Shown one piece after another: positions 1 through 10,664 of a stretch of DNA of 64,000 bases. This stretch comes from Acephala macrosclerotiorum (taxonomy: Eukaryota; Ascomycota; Leotiomycetes; Helotiales; Mollisiaceae): positions 248,001 to 312,000 of the forward strand of contig MU119222.1 in NCBI GenBank assembly GCA_014904845.1, read 5' to 3'. The position numbers and the translations under genes are program-made. The notes under the pieces were generated by a model, which was given only the letters and a program-made list of their open reading frames with translations, ran no database searches and was not told the origin of the DNA. How positions within the stretch are numbered: position 1 is the stretch's first letter; every line of letters starts with the position of its first letter.

Positions 1-2
1 TC

Positions 3-911
3 ATTGCAGACGGCTACGCCTCGAAATTCAGGAAACAATACATCGGAAAAGAAGCAATCGTCAAGTCCAAATTCTACGCCCTCGAACTCATCGATTGTCC
101 CCTCCCAGTCCCCAACCACGGAACTGTCATACTGGGAGACACCTCTCCCGTCCTCCTCTACCAAATTGGCACCCACGAAACCCGCGCCCTGATCGATGTT
201 CCAGCCAATCTACCATCAGCATCCGTTGAAAATGGAGGTGTACGAGGTCACATCAAGAACGTGATTCTCCCTTCTCTCCCAGCACAGGTACAGCCATGTT
301 TCGAAGCCGCTCTTGCAGATGGCAAGATTCCTCGCAGCATGCCGAATAGCTTTCTTCCACCTACCACGCAAATGGGCAAAGGTGTCGTTGTCCTCGGTGA
401 TGCTATGAATATGCGACATCCACTCACAGGAGGTGGCATGACCGTGGCATTCAACGATGTCGTCCTCCTCGCCGATCTGTTAGCACCTGAGAAAGTGCCT
501 GATCTCGGTGACACCAAAGCCGTTCGGAAGGCTATGAAGGAGTTCCACTGGAAGCGTAAAGGCTTGTCGTCCATAATCAATATTCTCGCTATGGCTCTAT
601 ACAGCCTTTTTGCGGCTAACGATCGTCAACTCAAGGCGCTGCAGAAAGGATGTTTTCAGTATTTCCAAAGAGGTGGAAATTGTATTGATGGTCCTGTTGG
701 TTTGCTGGCTGGTATCATCAGACAGCCATTCGTGCTATTCTACCACTTTTTCATGGTGGCCTTTCTGTCGATTTGGATTGTCATGCAACAGACGATGGGT
801 GGCTTACTTGGGTTCTGGAAATTCCCCCTTGCAGTCGAGGAGAGTGTTTTGGTGTTTTACAAGGCGTGTGTGGTCATCTTCCCGTTCATCTTCTCTGAGT
901 TGAGGGCTTGA
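3..911 (+). CDS. ERG1: Squalene epoxidase (squalene monooxygenase), C-terminal part
   Basis: The 5' end is cut off by the window edge; the frame is open from base 3 to the TGA at 909-911, giving 302 residues. The enzyme oxidises squalene to 2,3-oxidosqualene with FAD and NADPH, the first oxygen-dependent step of ergosterol synthesis, on ER membranes or lipid droplets; it is the terbinafine target. The visible signature is the second FAD-binding block GDAMNMRHPLTGGGM near bases 400-440, followed by NDVVLL, as in all squalene epoxidases. The C terminus holds two hydrophobic stretches (FVLFYHFFMVAFLSIWIV and a later one ending FPFIFSELRA) that anchor the protein. No intron is needed in this part. 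The N-terminal Rossmann fold (GxGxxG) lies outside the window. Confidence 0.95.
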   Translation: MADGYASKFRKQYIGKEAIVKSKFYALELIDCPLPVPNHGTVILGDTSPVLLYQIGTHETRALIDVPANLPSASVENGGVRGHIKNVILPSLPAQVQPCFEAALADGKIPRSMPNSFLPPTTQMGKGVVVLGDAMNMRHPLTGGGMTVAFNDVVLLADLLAPEKVPDLGDTKAVRKAMKEFHWKRKGLSSIINILAMALYSLFAANDRQLKALQKGCFQYFQRGGNCIDGPVGLLAGIIRQPFVLFYHFFMVAFLSIWIVMQQTMGGLLGFWKFPLAVEESVLVFYKACVVIFPFIFSELRA

Positions 912-1691
912 TGAGAAATCGAAGGGAAGAGGGAAGAGAGGGGTGTGTGTAAATACGATGGGTGCCTGTCAGGGTGGAATGATTGTATGATACGATACCT
1001 AGCATTGGCGTGGCCGGCGTTGAGCGATAGCAGCGACGCAGACTGGGCATGGGATACTCCTCTAATCAGTCAGTCTGATAACAATAATCATAATTACCAT
1101 TATCCTTTCATGAGCAGTGCTCGATTTCGCAACATTTGCTCTATGTGCCATGGACAATGTCAACCCCACCAAGTCCGAGAGGAAGTCGACAGTTCTGTGC
1201 TGTTTATCCTGAGATTTGAGCTTTAGTTGCTACGCCTCCGTGCTACTAGAAGATGGTTTCCTGTCACCCGGGAGCCAGTTTTGTGGATACGGAGCATCGA
1301 CATTTAAGTTCGGATTCTTTTGTTCCGTTTGAACATCAACATCAGCACTCGAGATTCAAACAATATCGAATTCTTTGCAATGTCTGCTATGCAGTAGTAC
1401 AACATCCAACCCACCACCACGACTAAGCTCCTGCTCTTTTCAGTGACGGGAGTAAGCGACGCATGCCGTGCTTCAGAATCCTGCAGGATGATGCATCGTG
1501 AACCCTTGGCCTTGGAACTAGCAGGTCCATGTTGCAGAGTGTTCGCTTTTGGTCTTCCTTGGCTTCACAGTCTCCTCTGTCACATTCTCACCTACCAAAA
1601 AGTATCGCCGATGCGCCTTTCCTCGCCAGCCTTATCTTACATATCTTTAATCCCTCATCTCACCAGTTTCCATGCAGCACGATCATCCACA
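912..1691. other. Intergenic, ERG1 3' side
   Basis: No convincing coding sequence. Short open frames (for example 945-1226) lack family resemblance or splice logic. The stretch probably holds the ERG1 3' UTR and the old promoter of the HET-type remnant that starts at 1692. Confidence 0.5.
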
Positions 1692-2331
1692 ATGACAAAA
1701 TGCGACCTTTGTTCCAATCTGATGCCCGAAGATCTTGGATCAACTCCAACCGGTCGACACATCTCTCGCTTCCTGTCAATTGGCGATCTCAAGGAGTCGA
1801 AATCATCATGTGCCGAGTGCGCGCTAATTTGGAGTACTTTGGCATGCTTCAAAACGAGCTGGGAGGAGAATGAAAATGGCCAGTTGGTGGCGAGAGGAGC
1901 ATTATTGTTGAACTGGGGAGGTGCGGGGTTGTATTTGGAGGTATTTTCCAAAACTGGTATGTTCTTAAACGTCAAGTTTTGAACGAAAGCTCTCTCTTCT
2001 TCAGGAAGAGATGGATGGCTATTTCAGGTCGAATTTCTTGCTGAGTCGTTCTGGGCAAAGAACATTAGTTGACAGTTTCCTAGATTCGGATGTGAAATCT
2101 CTTCCTCAGACCATTGGACACGTCACGGAAGTGTCAAAGCTATCTTCCTTAGATACTTGCTTTCAACTCGCATCCTCCTAGCTTCAAACATGCGCTAAAA
2201 CTCATTCAACATCTCAATCTCAACCAACCACTCCACTTCTCCCAACACGAGTCCTTGACGTAGACGAAACCAACGTCAAGGAGGAGGAAAGGATCAGCAG
2301 GGGGGTCACATGGAGATTTATGCATCTGTGA
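1692..2331 (+). pseudogene. N-terminal fragment of a HET-type (heterokaryon incompatibility) gene
   Basis: The ATG at 1692 opens a Cys-rich start (MTKCDLCSNLM), then GRHISRF and a SSCAECALIW motif, the usual N terminus of large fungal HET proteins. A likely intron (1957-2004) joins to GRDGWLFQVEF, but this frame stops at 2070-2072. In another frame (positions 1 mod 3) the family pattern resumes: IGHVTEVSKLSSLDTC, a TAG at 2179-2181 where such proteins usually have Trp, then LQTCAKTH, and LLPTRVLDVDE near 2233-2265; this frame ends at a TGA at 2329-2331. The LPTRVLDV element normally lies just before the HET domain, which is absent downstream. One frameshift, one nonsense codon and loss of the HET domain make this a pseudogene. 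The family call is from remembered motifs; no search was run. A short functional 3-exon protein cannot be excluded. Confidence 0.6.
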
Positions 2332-3003
2332 TACGATACGGTACCCAGAGGAGTAAAAGAATGCCCAGTGGCACTTGAACTACCGCGGAGGCAGGTCTGA
2401 TGTACGTGAATGCGAGCGCCCTGCAGAGCACCAGGCTGTGGTAGTACCTCGGCCCTCCATGTTTGCATAATATGAGGAAAGAGGAGAAATTTCCATAGCT
2501 TGACAATTGGAAAGGTGGCCGAGAAGAGACGGAAGGTGAATCATGGCTCAGCTCAGTGCCTCCAGGAGCATTTTGCCGGCACCCAGTGAGTGTAAGGAGA
2601 GTGTGAGGAGTTGATGCGAAAGAGACATGGACATATTAATGCTAAGCTTTTGCCCTAACGGCGGAACAGACCATCTCCCCTCCATCTTCGTTAACCTTCA
2701 TCAATTTTATTTCTCCCAGTTGTCAAAATCAAACTTCCCTTGGTCCCCATAGCAAACGAACAAAGCAGGCCGTCGAGAGATAACAAACTAATCCAAACAA
2801 GGAGCGTACAATCACCCTTAGAACTATAGCGTTGGGCCTTTTTCAAATTTTTTGAACCAACGGATGCCGACAGTGACCTGCCAGGTAAGCCCCTTGAAAA
2901 TCAGGCGATCAAGAAGATGGAACACTTAAGTAACGAACTTCCGGCTCACACCAAACCGAAACATCTAAAACTCAAGAAAAAGAAATCTCATACTTCCGTC
3001 TCA
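2332..3003. other. Intergenic, no gene seen
   Basis: No reading frame with family resemblance was found on either strand. The expected HET-domain motifs (an LSYCWG-like block and a WIDxLCI-like block) were looked for by eye and not found. The right end should hold the 3' UTR of the zinc-finger gene that ends at 3004. Confidence 0.5.
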
Positions 3004-4725
3004 TCAATTCTGCGGTCCATCTTTGCTGAGCTCCATCGAAGCCCGAAGTTTTGCGCCAGCTTGCTCAAAAGCTTCGTCGCTGAAGCTAAAGTCCTGCTGC
3101 TCTGCCCATGATAGAAGTATAAAAGCCAGAAACTTGTTTTCAGTCGTCAATGAGGTTCTTTTATTTCCAATTAACCAATAACTGGGTGTGGTGGGAGGTC
3201 CAAGGGAGAAGGACCAGGAATCTAAAAGTGTCTTCGAGGCACAAAGAAGTTGCTGCTTATCATGTTCCCGACAGTGATCGCGAACTGATAGATCGCAGGC
3301 ATATTCAACCTCATGGTGGCAGATCGGGCAAGAGAATGTGTCAGAGGTCCCAAGATCTAGTTTCCGTATCTCGTCCTCGAACTGTATTCTTGTAGCATGG
3401 TCGTGGTCCCGTGCGACATGCTTAGGCGTCATCTCCCAGTCTTGGAAGACAGCTTCGCAATTTGGGATAGGGCACGGACAGGGCGGGCCATCGTGAACGA
3501 GGAACATATGGTTGGACAAATAAAGTATACTATCCGTTCCGAATCTGCAACCCTGAATGCGACAGAGATACACTGCCAACAAGTAACTCAATTTCTCGCG
3601 ACGGTCTAAGCCATAGTCTTTGAGCAGTGACCTAAGCGGACCCCTTGTCTGAAAATCATGCTGGCTAAAATGGTCGATTAGGCCGACCTTGTTGGGAGCT
3701 ATTTCTGAGCACCCAGGCAGTATGCAGGCCCATGGGTAAGAAGAAATCTTTTGTCCACGCAAATGATCGCGGAATTTGTCGATTCGATGAAACTTGTGCC
3801 TGAGACCCATAGGACAATCGACGACTGGGCAGGAAAATGCTTCGGTAGTTGCCGTGTGTTTCTCACGGATATGACGTAAACGCTCACTGTTGCGGCGAAA
3901 TGTTGTGTTGCAACCCGGATGTTCGCATTTGAAAATAGTTGTAGCTTTTTGGAGTATTTTCTCCTGGCGCAGTCGTTTGGCAGCTTTTTCTCGAGACTCG
4001 CGAGACTTTTGTTGCTCTTTTTCCTTGATAATCTTCAGAGCTCCTGCAACATCCTTTGACAGCTGCTTCAGAACAGATTGAGGCAGGTTTACCAGATGGT
4101 CTTTGTTGGCCAAGTTGAGTAGGTCCATGCCATCGTGCTGGCTCTGGTAATGTACGTTAGGGGCAACGCAGTCATTGTTGTTGTCAGAAGTGGAAGAAGA
4201 ATTTTCCGCCAAAGGAATTTGAATGGATGAAGAAAAAGCTATTTCGTTGCTATCGGTAGCTCCTGGCTGATCTTCATAGTCAAGTAGAAGGTCCGACGGC
4301 CCCATTGGTACGGGCCCGCCATTGGTGAATTGGTTCGTATGGGCAAGGCCAGAGATCTGTTCCGGTTGAGACCCTGGGAACGAATTCAAATTCCGATCCG
4401 TGCTGGAAGGCTTGCCACATTGGAGAGCCGCCCTCCATCTATTGTCGTCGAGAGAAAGAGGATGCTCTCCGGTGCCAAGAGGGCTCCAGGTCATACTCTC
4501 GCCGAGAAAAGACTGCGGCGCCCCGATCCCAGGAGGGCTCCAAGAGACCGAGTCGTCTGGCGGGGTTTCTAGAGCCCTGATTCTTCGTGAGCTAAAAAAA
4601 AAAATCAAGGGCGCTCACAAGTCGTCTTGAGACCAATCATAAAGCTGGATGTCTAGATCGGTATCCATCGTCATTGGCTGATCGCTGAAAAGCGGTGTGA
4701 AGGGCGCCGTCGACGACATATCCAT
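3004..4725 (-). CDS. C2H2 zinc-finger protein, putative transcription factor
   Basis: Proposed exons: 4725-4619 and 4576-3004, 559 residues. Two open frames in the same phase are separated only by a TGA at 4617-4615. A 42-base intron (4577-4618, GTGAGC..ATCAG) removes it, and acceptors giving 36 or 27 bases also keep the frame. The start is the first ATG of the upstream frame (MDMSSTAPF). The N-terminal third is acidic and low in complexity, with two related WSPxGxG blocks. A Lys/Arg/Glu-rich helix (KEKEQQKSRESREKAAKRL) comes before the first finger, CEHPGC..F..HIREKH. Further Cys/His clusters follow (CPVVDC, CILPGC, CRIQGC, CPIPNC, CPICHH), about five to six degenerate fingers. DNA binding and a nuclear role are inferred from the fingers. 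Its upstream side abuts the HET remnant at 5098. Confidence 0.75.
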
Positions 4726-5097
4726 GATGCGTTGTCTGGCCGTTGCCTGAAGAGGGCTTGCAGGGCTCAAAAATTGAGGCTGACGAGGGCGACTTGATTG
4801 ATGTTCTGGCGGAAAAATTGCCGAATTTTGGTGAGAAATCCTCAAATTTGATGGCTGGGGAAAGGCCTGCTCTTGTATTCTTTGGGCTGTACAAACTGGG
4901 ACGACACTGAGGAGGGCGCCCTGCTGCAGTATCCCTGTCCAGCACTCACCAGACTCGCTACCAGAACGAGCGAAAAGATGCCATTGATAGTCATCTCCCA
5001 AGTGCTCAGCATCAGCTGAAAGGAACTGAAGGTGACGAAAGTCCAAGGGCGAAATAAGGAGATGGGCAATGAGGCTGTGGATCTTGGTTAGCGGCGA

Positions 5098-6147
5098 ATG
5101 AGTCTTCGCGGGCCCGAGGAGCTGCAGAGGTGCGACTTGCTGTCTTTAGTATCGATAGGGTCTACATCATCCAAGGAGACCCCCCTCCAACGCATATCCC
5201 ACAACCCCTCACCCATCAACCGCCGCGCCTGGTCACTTCAAGAATCCCTCCTCTCGCCCCGAAGACTCCGCTATCGCTCAAGTGAGATATCATGGCAATG
5301 CAACGAGTCACGAGCTTGTGAATGCGGAGCAGGAAATAAAACAATCAAAGAAGATGAAACTAGTTGTCGCTTCAATCGAAGACCTGAAGCATTAGAAACA
5401 TTGAGTCTTGAACAGATTGATAGGAGATGGGATGATGTTGTTGAGTTTTTCTCGGAGAGGCAGTTGAGGGTGGAGGGTGATAGGTTGCCTGCTTTGTCGG
5501 GGCTGGCGAGGAAGCTTGCGGATTTCTATAAAGCAGCTGATCCTTCTGGGGAGGCTCCGGAATATCTGGCTAGGATGTGGAAGGCTCCGAGCTGGAGTTC
5601 GGTGTCGATGGAGGGACCGGTTAGTATTGTGCCTTTGAGGGGTTTTCGGAGTTGTGTTGAGGTTGTTGATGCGGAGTGTGTACGGAGCTCGGCGGATTCG
5701 TATGGAGAAGTAAAGTCTGGGAAGCTGGTGGTGAGAGGGAGGGTGATTCATGGTGTCGAGGCCAGGGTAAAGCAGAGGGAAGATGGTTATAATTATAGGG
5801 GGTTTACTCACGCGAAACGGTTCACCGTTCATGGCGGGAGGTCCCGGGCTTTTTAATGTGACGAGAGCGATTTCGTCCCGGATTCGATTGGCGGGGTGAG
5901 CTGCCGTCTTGTTGGTATTATCGCTATGGAGGGTATGTCGGCTAATGAGGGGTTCTTCCTCGTATTGCGAAGGAAAGACGTGAAACCAAGAGCGATGGAC
6001 CACGCCAACGGAGACATATTCGAGCGAGTCGGTGTCTCGCTGCAAGAGTCTCTTTCAAAGAATAACATCAGTTCTAACGAGAATACCAGTATGAGCGTTG
6101 GTAGTTTGTTCGAGATGGCGGAGCTAGGGCTCATTCCAATGATCTAA
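5098..6147 (+). pseudogene. C-terminal fragment of a HET-type (heterokaryon incompatibility) gene
   Basis: Translation from 5098 gives INRRAWSLQESLLSPRRLRY, the RAW-LQE-LLSPR block that follows the HET domain in this family, then WQCNE, a VEFFSERQL..DRLPALSGLARK block (family: Y-S-x-R-x-LT..D+LPALSGLA), YLARMW and APSWSSVSMEGPV. Between YLARMW and APSW about 20-25 residues usual in the family are missing. The frame ends with TAA at 5854-5856 but continues in the same phase to 6147 with the expected tail CRLVGIIAMEG..FFLVLRRK..GDIFERVGV. A TAG lies just upstream of 5098, so no N terminus or HET domain is attached. Truncation, internal deletion and an in-frame stop make this a decayed gene. It lies on the same strand as the N-terminal piece at 1692-2331. 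Confidence 0.72.
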
Positions 6148-6496
6148 GCAAAAAGAAATTAGGAATCGAGCATCACATCTGAGAGGAAGGAGCAATAGAT
6201 GCTTTCAAGGATCTACTTTTCGAGAAAGAGGATTAACAGATAAGTTGATGGCATCGTAAACAATCAAATTTGGTATCTTGAGAAACTCTACTCCATCATG
6301 CCTCTGATCCTAAACAAGCCCATCCCTATCAAATAACCACCCAATGTAAAGTGTCCTCCAAATGAACCCACAACACCAGAATAAATGCTTGGAAGTATGC
6401 ACCTTCCCTATACTACCAGAGTATTGCTTTTGAAAAAACACAAAGAAAAAAGTCCCCTAATACCTGGTTCCTCATTGCTACACGACTTGCTCGTCT
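6148..6496. other. Intergenic, no gene seen
   Basis: AT-rich stretch with no supported reading frame. It probably carries the 3' UTR of the gene ending at 6497. Confidence 0.5.
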
Positions 6497-9257
6497 TCAA
6501 TTCGAAGCAAGACTAATCCTCTCAACAACAACCCTCTCACTCTTCCTATTCTGCAAATCCCTCAGCTCCCTCTGTCTCGCACCCCTCTCATGTTCCCGCG
6601 AAACTGGAAGTCCAACGCTAATCTCTCCCATAGCATGTGAATGCACGTTAGCATGCAGCGTATCCGCATTCCCATTCCCCGCCGCATTTTGCGCCAACAT
6701 CCTTCTTCTTTCCGCTAATCCTACATGTGCCGTCTTCAATTTCTGCGTTGCCCCTGCCCAGCTATTTTCCCGTTCATCACCAACTACTACCAATGTAGGC
6801 GTAGATGGCTTGACGCCCTCTACTAGTCTCTTTGTCGGCTTCTCGCCTGGTTTCTGGGTGTCGAGTTTAACTTTCTCTACTCTTTCGCTTCGGCCGGCCA
6901 TGGGGCTCGAAGCTCGTTCCCGCTCTTCTTGAGCCGCAACTGCGACTGCACTTAATGGGCTGGCTACCTTGCCTACATTCACGATGCTAGCTCCGTTTCC
7001 ATTCCCACCAGCACTGAGCGATCCAGGACTTCTTTTCAGACTCCCGTTCGAAGATGCAGATTTCAATGAGGTTTTAATAGGGACGAGGAGTTGGCGCTGC
7101 TGGCGAGACACGGAGATCTGACGCGCGATGGAGACATCAGCTAGGGATTTCAGCCGAGCTTCGGTCTCCTCTTCGTCTTCTGCTGTTCGTCCGGGTTTCG
7201 TGAGGTTCAGGGGCACGGAGATTGTTGCTGCTACCGAGGGGAGAGGGTCGGGGTGGAGGGTCGGAGAGTCGATTGTTTCCGGCATGGGTTGGGGTGAGCT
7301 GCGGGGAAGGGAGGCCGGTTGTGTAGTTGTTGCAGAGCGGGAACGGGTAGTTGCTGGGCGGGATACAGAGGCTGCTCTGGTACGAGCTTCGCGAGCTTGT
7401 GCTTGTGGACTCGGGACGGAGACTAGTGGTGAGGAGGGCATGTTTGGCTTTACTGGAAGGCCGGTGGAAGGTGGTGTTGATACGCTGGATGAGGTTGACT
7501 GTGATGTTGAGTGGCTGGATCCTGATATCGAAGAGCCAGACACGGAAGGTGCTGTTACATGGAAGTGAGCGTGAGGCGGATTGATGATTTGCCATTCGGG
7601 TTCTACGAGCTTGGGTTTCATAGGTAAGGGTGCTGGGTCGTAGGTATCTTCCCGTTCGATCTCGATGATATCTTCGTCTTCGTCCTCACTGTTGTCAAGT
7701 GCTAAGACAGACTTTTCAAGCGACCATTGAGCGGGCTTTGGGGTTGGTGAGGCTGTTGATGGTCCTCCTTCATTTTCGAGCGTATTAGCGCGTGTTAGTT
7801 GATCTCTCTTCTCTGGGCTAGTCCTTCCCATGATCTGTGCATGAGCTTCGTTGTCTAGTCCTGGTGCAAAGGAAGGACGAGAAGGTGAAAGTGCTGCAGG
7901 CGAAGTATTCGATCGGTAAAGGCTGCCTGAAGGATGCTGTAGTGACCGTGATGATGGTGAATGGTCTCTTGTTCGTGGTGTACTAGGGAAGAGAGAAAAC
8001 GCTGGGCTTTGAGTTTTCGTTGCTGAGGGTGATGTCGCACGTCGTAGTAAGAGCAGTTTTGTCTTTGCCTCTATTTCTTGTTCCTATCATCCACCGTTAG
8101 AACCGTTCATTGGAAGAAGCCCAGCGGACATGAGGGCTAACCTTCGAAGCAAGTGCTTCATTGACGGTCTTGAGCTTGTCAAGGGTCGCCTGTCGTCTTG
8201 CGAGAAGTGAGGACGACGTTTGTTGCGGTTTCTGAAGAACGCCGCTGAACATGATGCTGTATCGCTCCATCTGAATGGATGGTATATCGACATCAAGTAA
8301 GCCCGCTCCCTTTTGCGCGAATCTTGACGCATTTTCTATCAGAGGTCCTCCTTCGAGAGTGATCTCTGGTGTTGCCGTTGCCTCTCGTCCTCCATTCATG
8401 TCGAAAGCCGGAAGTGTATTTGACCTCGACATCTCTGGCTTGTTCTTCCGTCTGGTAGAATTGGACCATCCACGACCTCGAGACTTCGGACGCTTCTCAT
8501 TCGAGGCTGGCTCCTGGATATGATCAACATCAGGCTCCACAACTCTTTGTGATCCATCTGGTTGAAGTTGATAGAAAGCGGGTTGCGTCTTCTTCCCTCC
8601 TCCAAAGATACCCCCAAGGATCTTCCACCGGCTGGGTTTATACTTGAGCTGAGGATTCTCCCACGAACCATCGACTGAGCCATCCATCTGATCCGGTGAC
8701 TCGTGCCGTATATAAGCCTCGACAGAATGTTCTTGCCATGCTGCTGGTGCATGAGATGGGCTACCCAGCGCCATCCCAATCTCTCCTCCAGGAACATTCA
8801 TCATCGTCGAAGTTGCTGGTGCCGGTCGTATTTCCATTGACTCCGGGGTAGAAGGACGAGCTAGGGATTGCTTGCGGAGTGAAGGGGCAGACTCTTTAGG
8901 GGAGCTTGCAGGCGTGGGGAGCGAGCCCGGCAGTGGGAAGTTATAGAAAGTCGTTCCCCTTCCATGCACTGCGAGTGGGTTGAAGAGGTGCAGGTCGTCC
9001 TTTGTTTCCCTCTTTTCGGCGTTCTGCTTCTTTGCGAAGCTCGATGCAGGTCCAGCGGAGGTGCTAGGTCTCTCGGGAAGTCGATCCCGATTCTGTCGAT
9101 TGAACTCTGCTAGATTCGCTGCCTTTTTGTCGATTGACTTGGCCTGTGCATCTTCTGATACACGAACTGGCGCACTAGGAACAACGACGTCTCGACTTCT
9201 TCCTCCCAGTCCAAAGTGGGACCACGCCGACTTGGGCGACGTCCCTGACTTGACCAT
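6497..9257 (-). CDS. Conserved fungal low-complexity protein of unknown function
   Basis: Exons 9257-8142 and 8083-6497, joined across a 58-base phase-0 intron (8084-8141, GTTAGC..GATAG), give 900 residues. The joined frame reads LASK|EQEIEAK and runs without a stop into the second exon. Most of the protein is rich in Ser, Pro and Thr and looks disordered. Two ordered-looking islands stand out: KYKPSRWKILGGIFGGGKK (about residues 207-225) and LDVDIPSIQMERYSIMFSGV (about residues 319-338), followed by a helical SSSLLARRQATLDKLK. A DNSEDEDEDIIEIE acidic block lies near the second-exon start. I recall similar proteins in filamentous ascomycetes, sometimes named cell wall proline-rich protein, but no enzyme motif, signal peptide or membrane segment is visible, so no function is assigned. 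Confidence 0.8.
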
Positions 9258-9625
9258 GTTTGTTGTCAGGAATAGATTTGTTTGGAGTGTGATTGGCAGA
9301 CTTAGACTTCGCCTCCGAATACGATGAAACCACCGTTTTCTGGTGTTTATGCTGAAAATTACAATAATAACGGTTGTATAAAGGAGTGGACAGGTTCACC
9401 AGGAAACCCTTGATAAATATGATGCTGCCAGAAAAAATAAGGAAGGTTTGGCAAGAAGGTAACGAAGAAGAGAGCTCGAGGAACCATTTTGCTTATCTAC
9501 GCTGGCCTCAGCCCTGCATCTACCGCGGTGGACTAGAATGTTTGAGGTTGAATGGATGGAAATTTGATTGCAGGCGCCAGGTTGATCGGCCGCCAGGATG
9601 CAATCACTCGAGCGTGGAGATGCCG

Positions 9626-10064
9626 TCAAATCTGACAGGGACGCGGGGAGTATGCGGCACATTCTAGAAGGAGAAGAAGGCGCGCAAGCTGGGAACCTTG
9701 ATACTCAAGAGTATCAGACATGGGTGAGTTTGCTGCATTAATCTTACTCTGGCCCAATTGCAGGGGTGCATCAACAGCTTCCCCCATCTTCATTACAGCC
9801 AAATTATGGCTGTCGAGAATATCGTCGAGAGCTGCGGCGGGTATGGCCTGTGGTGTCACAAATGTTGCAGAACTCATTCCGGTTCTTCGGGGATGTTGAG
9901 GTGGTGATAGCTTCGCGTGGGAGATGTTGGTGATGAGGTTGCTGGTGGTCGTGCGTGTTGACGAGGGGCTCTGTTCGGTTCTGCTGGACCGTGGCAGCGG
10001 TGATCACACCCTCAAATGAGATGAAACAAAGATTGTGCTCTATTTTCCGCATTCGTTGCACCAC
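9626..10064 (-). pseudogene. Degenerate trace with a zinc-knuckle-like motif
   Basis: Two overlapping minus-strand frames. One reads NRNEFCNICDTTGHTRR near 9834-9884, which resembles the C-x2-C-x3-G-H zinc knuckle at the end of CLIP-170-type CAP-Gly proteins. The other (9626-9877) reads DDILDSHNLAVMKM directly after it in a shifted frame. No complete frame, CAP-Gly domain or clean splice pair was found. It may be a remnant, or the resemblance may be chance. Confidence 0.2.
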
Positions 10065-10304
10065 ACAGAGTCCCAGTGATGCAAGAATAATGCCGAATCA
10101 GAAGCATTCGAAACCGAAGATAGAAATTCTAGGTTAGTGAGGTTGGCCGAATGCAGAAACATACTCAAAGGTTATTTAGAACAATATATTTGAGATGCTG
10201 GTCTCAAGTTCCTCTTGGGGTGTTGCTTGCACGCCGTATCAAGATCTCGACAAGTGTCTTTTAGTTCTGGCAAGGTAGCCATGGTACCTGCGTCGCGAGA
10301 TTGC

Positions 10305-10664
10305 TTATTCGTACCATCGTACCCACAAGATCATCTGATATTGTTCAAATCTGCTAGTAGCGCCAGTTTCATCAATGACCTGTGACAATAGGCGTTGTTC
10401 TGCCGTGGCCATTAGCTGGAGCCGAGGGAAGCAGATTTTACGGAGTATGGCTGTCTGTTCCCGAGTACCGTTGGAGAGTCGTAATGACTGCGGATCATCT
10501 TCCGCGTTTATATCTTCATCGATGTCTCATCTGTCAGTTGGTATTCGTCGAGAGGAGAAAGTTCGTAGATAGAATAGAAAGACATCCTTCACGCATCAGT
10601 CCTCGAGCAGCCAACTCTCTCTTCGTGGCGTTAGAAGGACATTTTCCCGTGGTTCAGGAGCCAT
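10305..10664 (-). pseudogene. Degenerate open frame interrupted by two TGA codons
   Basis: From an ATG at 10664 one phase reads MAPEPRENVLLTPRRESWL, TGA (10596-10598), a short piece, TGA (10527-10529), then 73 open codons to a TAA at 10305-10307. The last segment contains TREQTAILRKICFPRLQLMA and LLSQVIDETGATSRFEQYQM, a protein-like, helix-rich composition. Upstream, around 10690-10830, another frame has a hydrophobic segment (TIILLCILG) followed by a basic Ser-rich tail. I could not join these with plausible introns and do not recognise the family. It is either a decayed gene or a multi-intron gene I failed to assemble. Confidence 0.3.

Noticed and set aside
4569..4618. 50-base intron for the zinc-finger gene (acceptor CTCTAG)
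   Set aside because: The size is typical but it shifts the reading frame out of the zinc-finger frame.
5392..6045. 217-codon minus-strand frame opposite the HET C-terminal piece
   Set aside because: His/Arg/Pro/Ser-rich antisense of a recognisable plus-strand family sequence.
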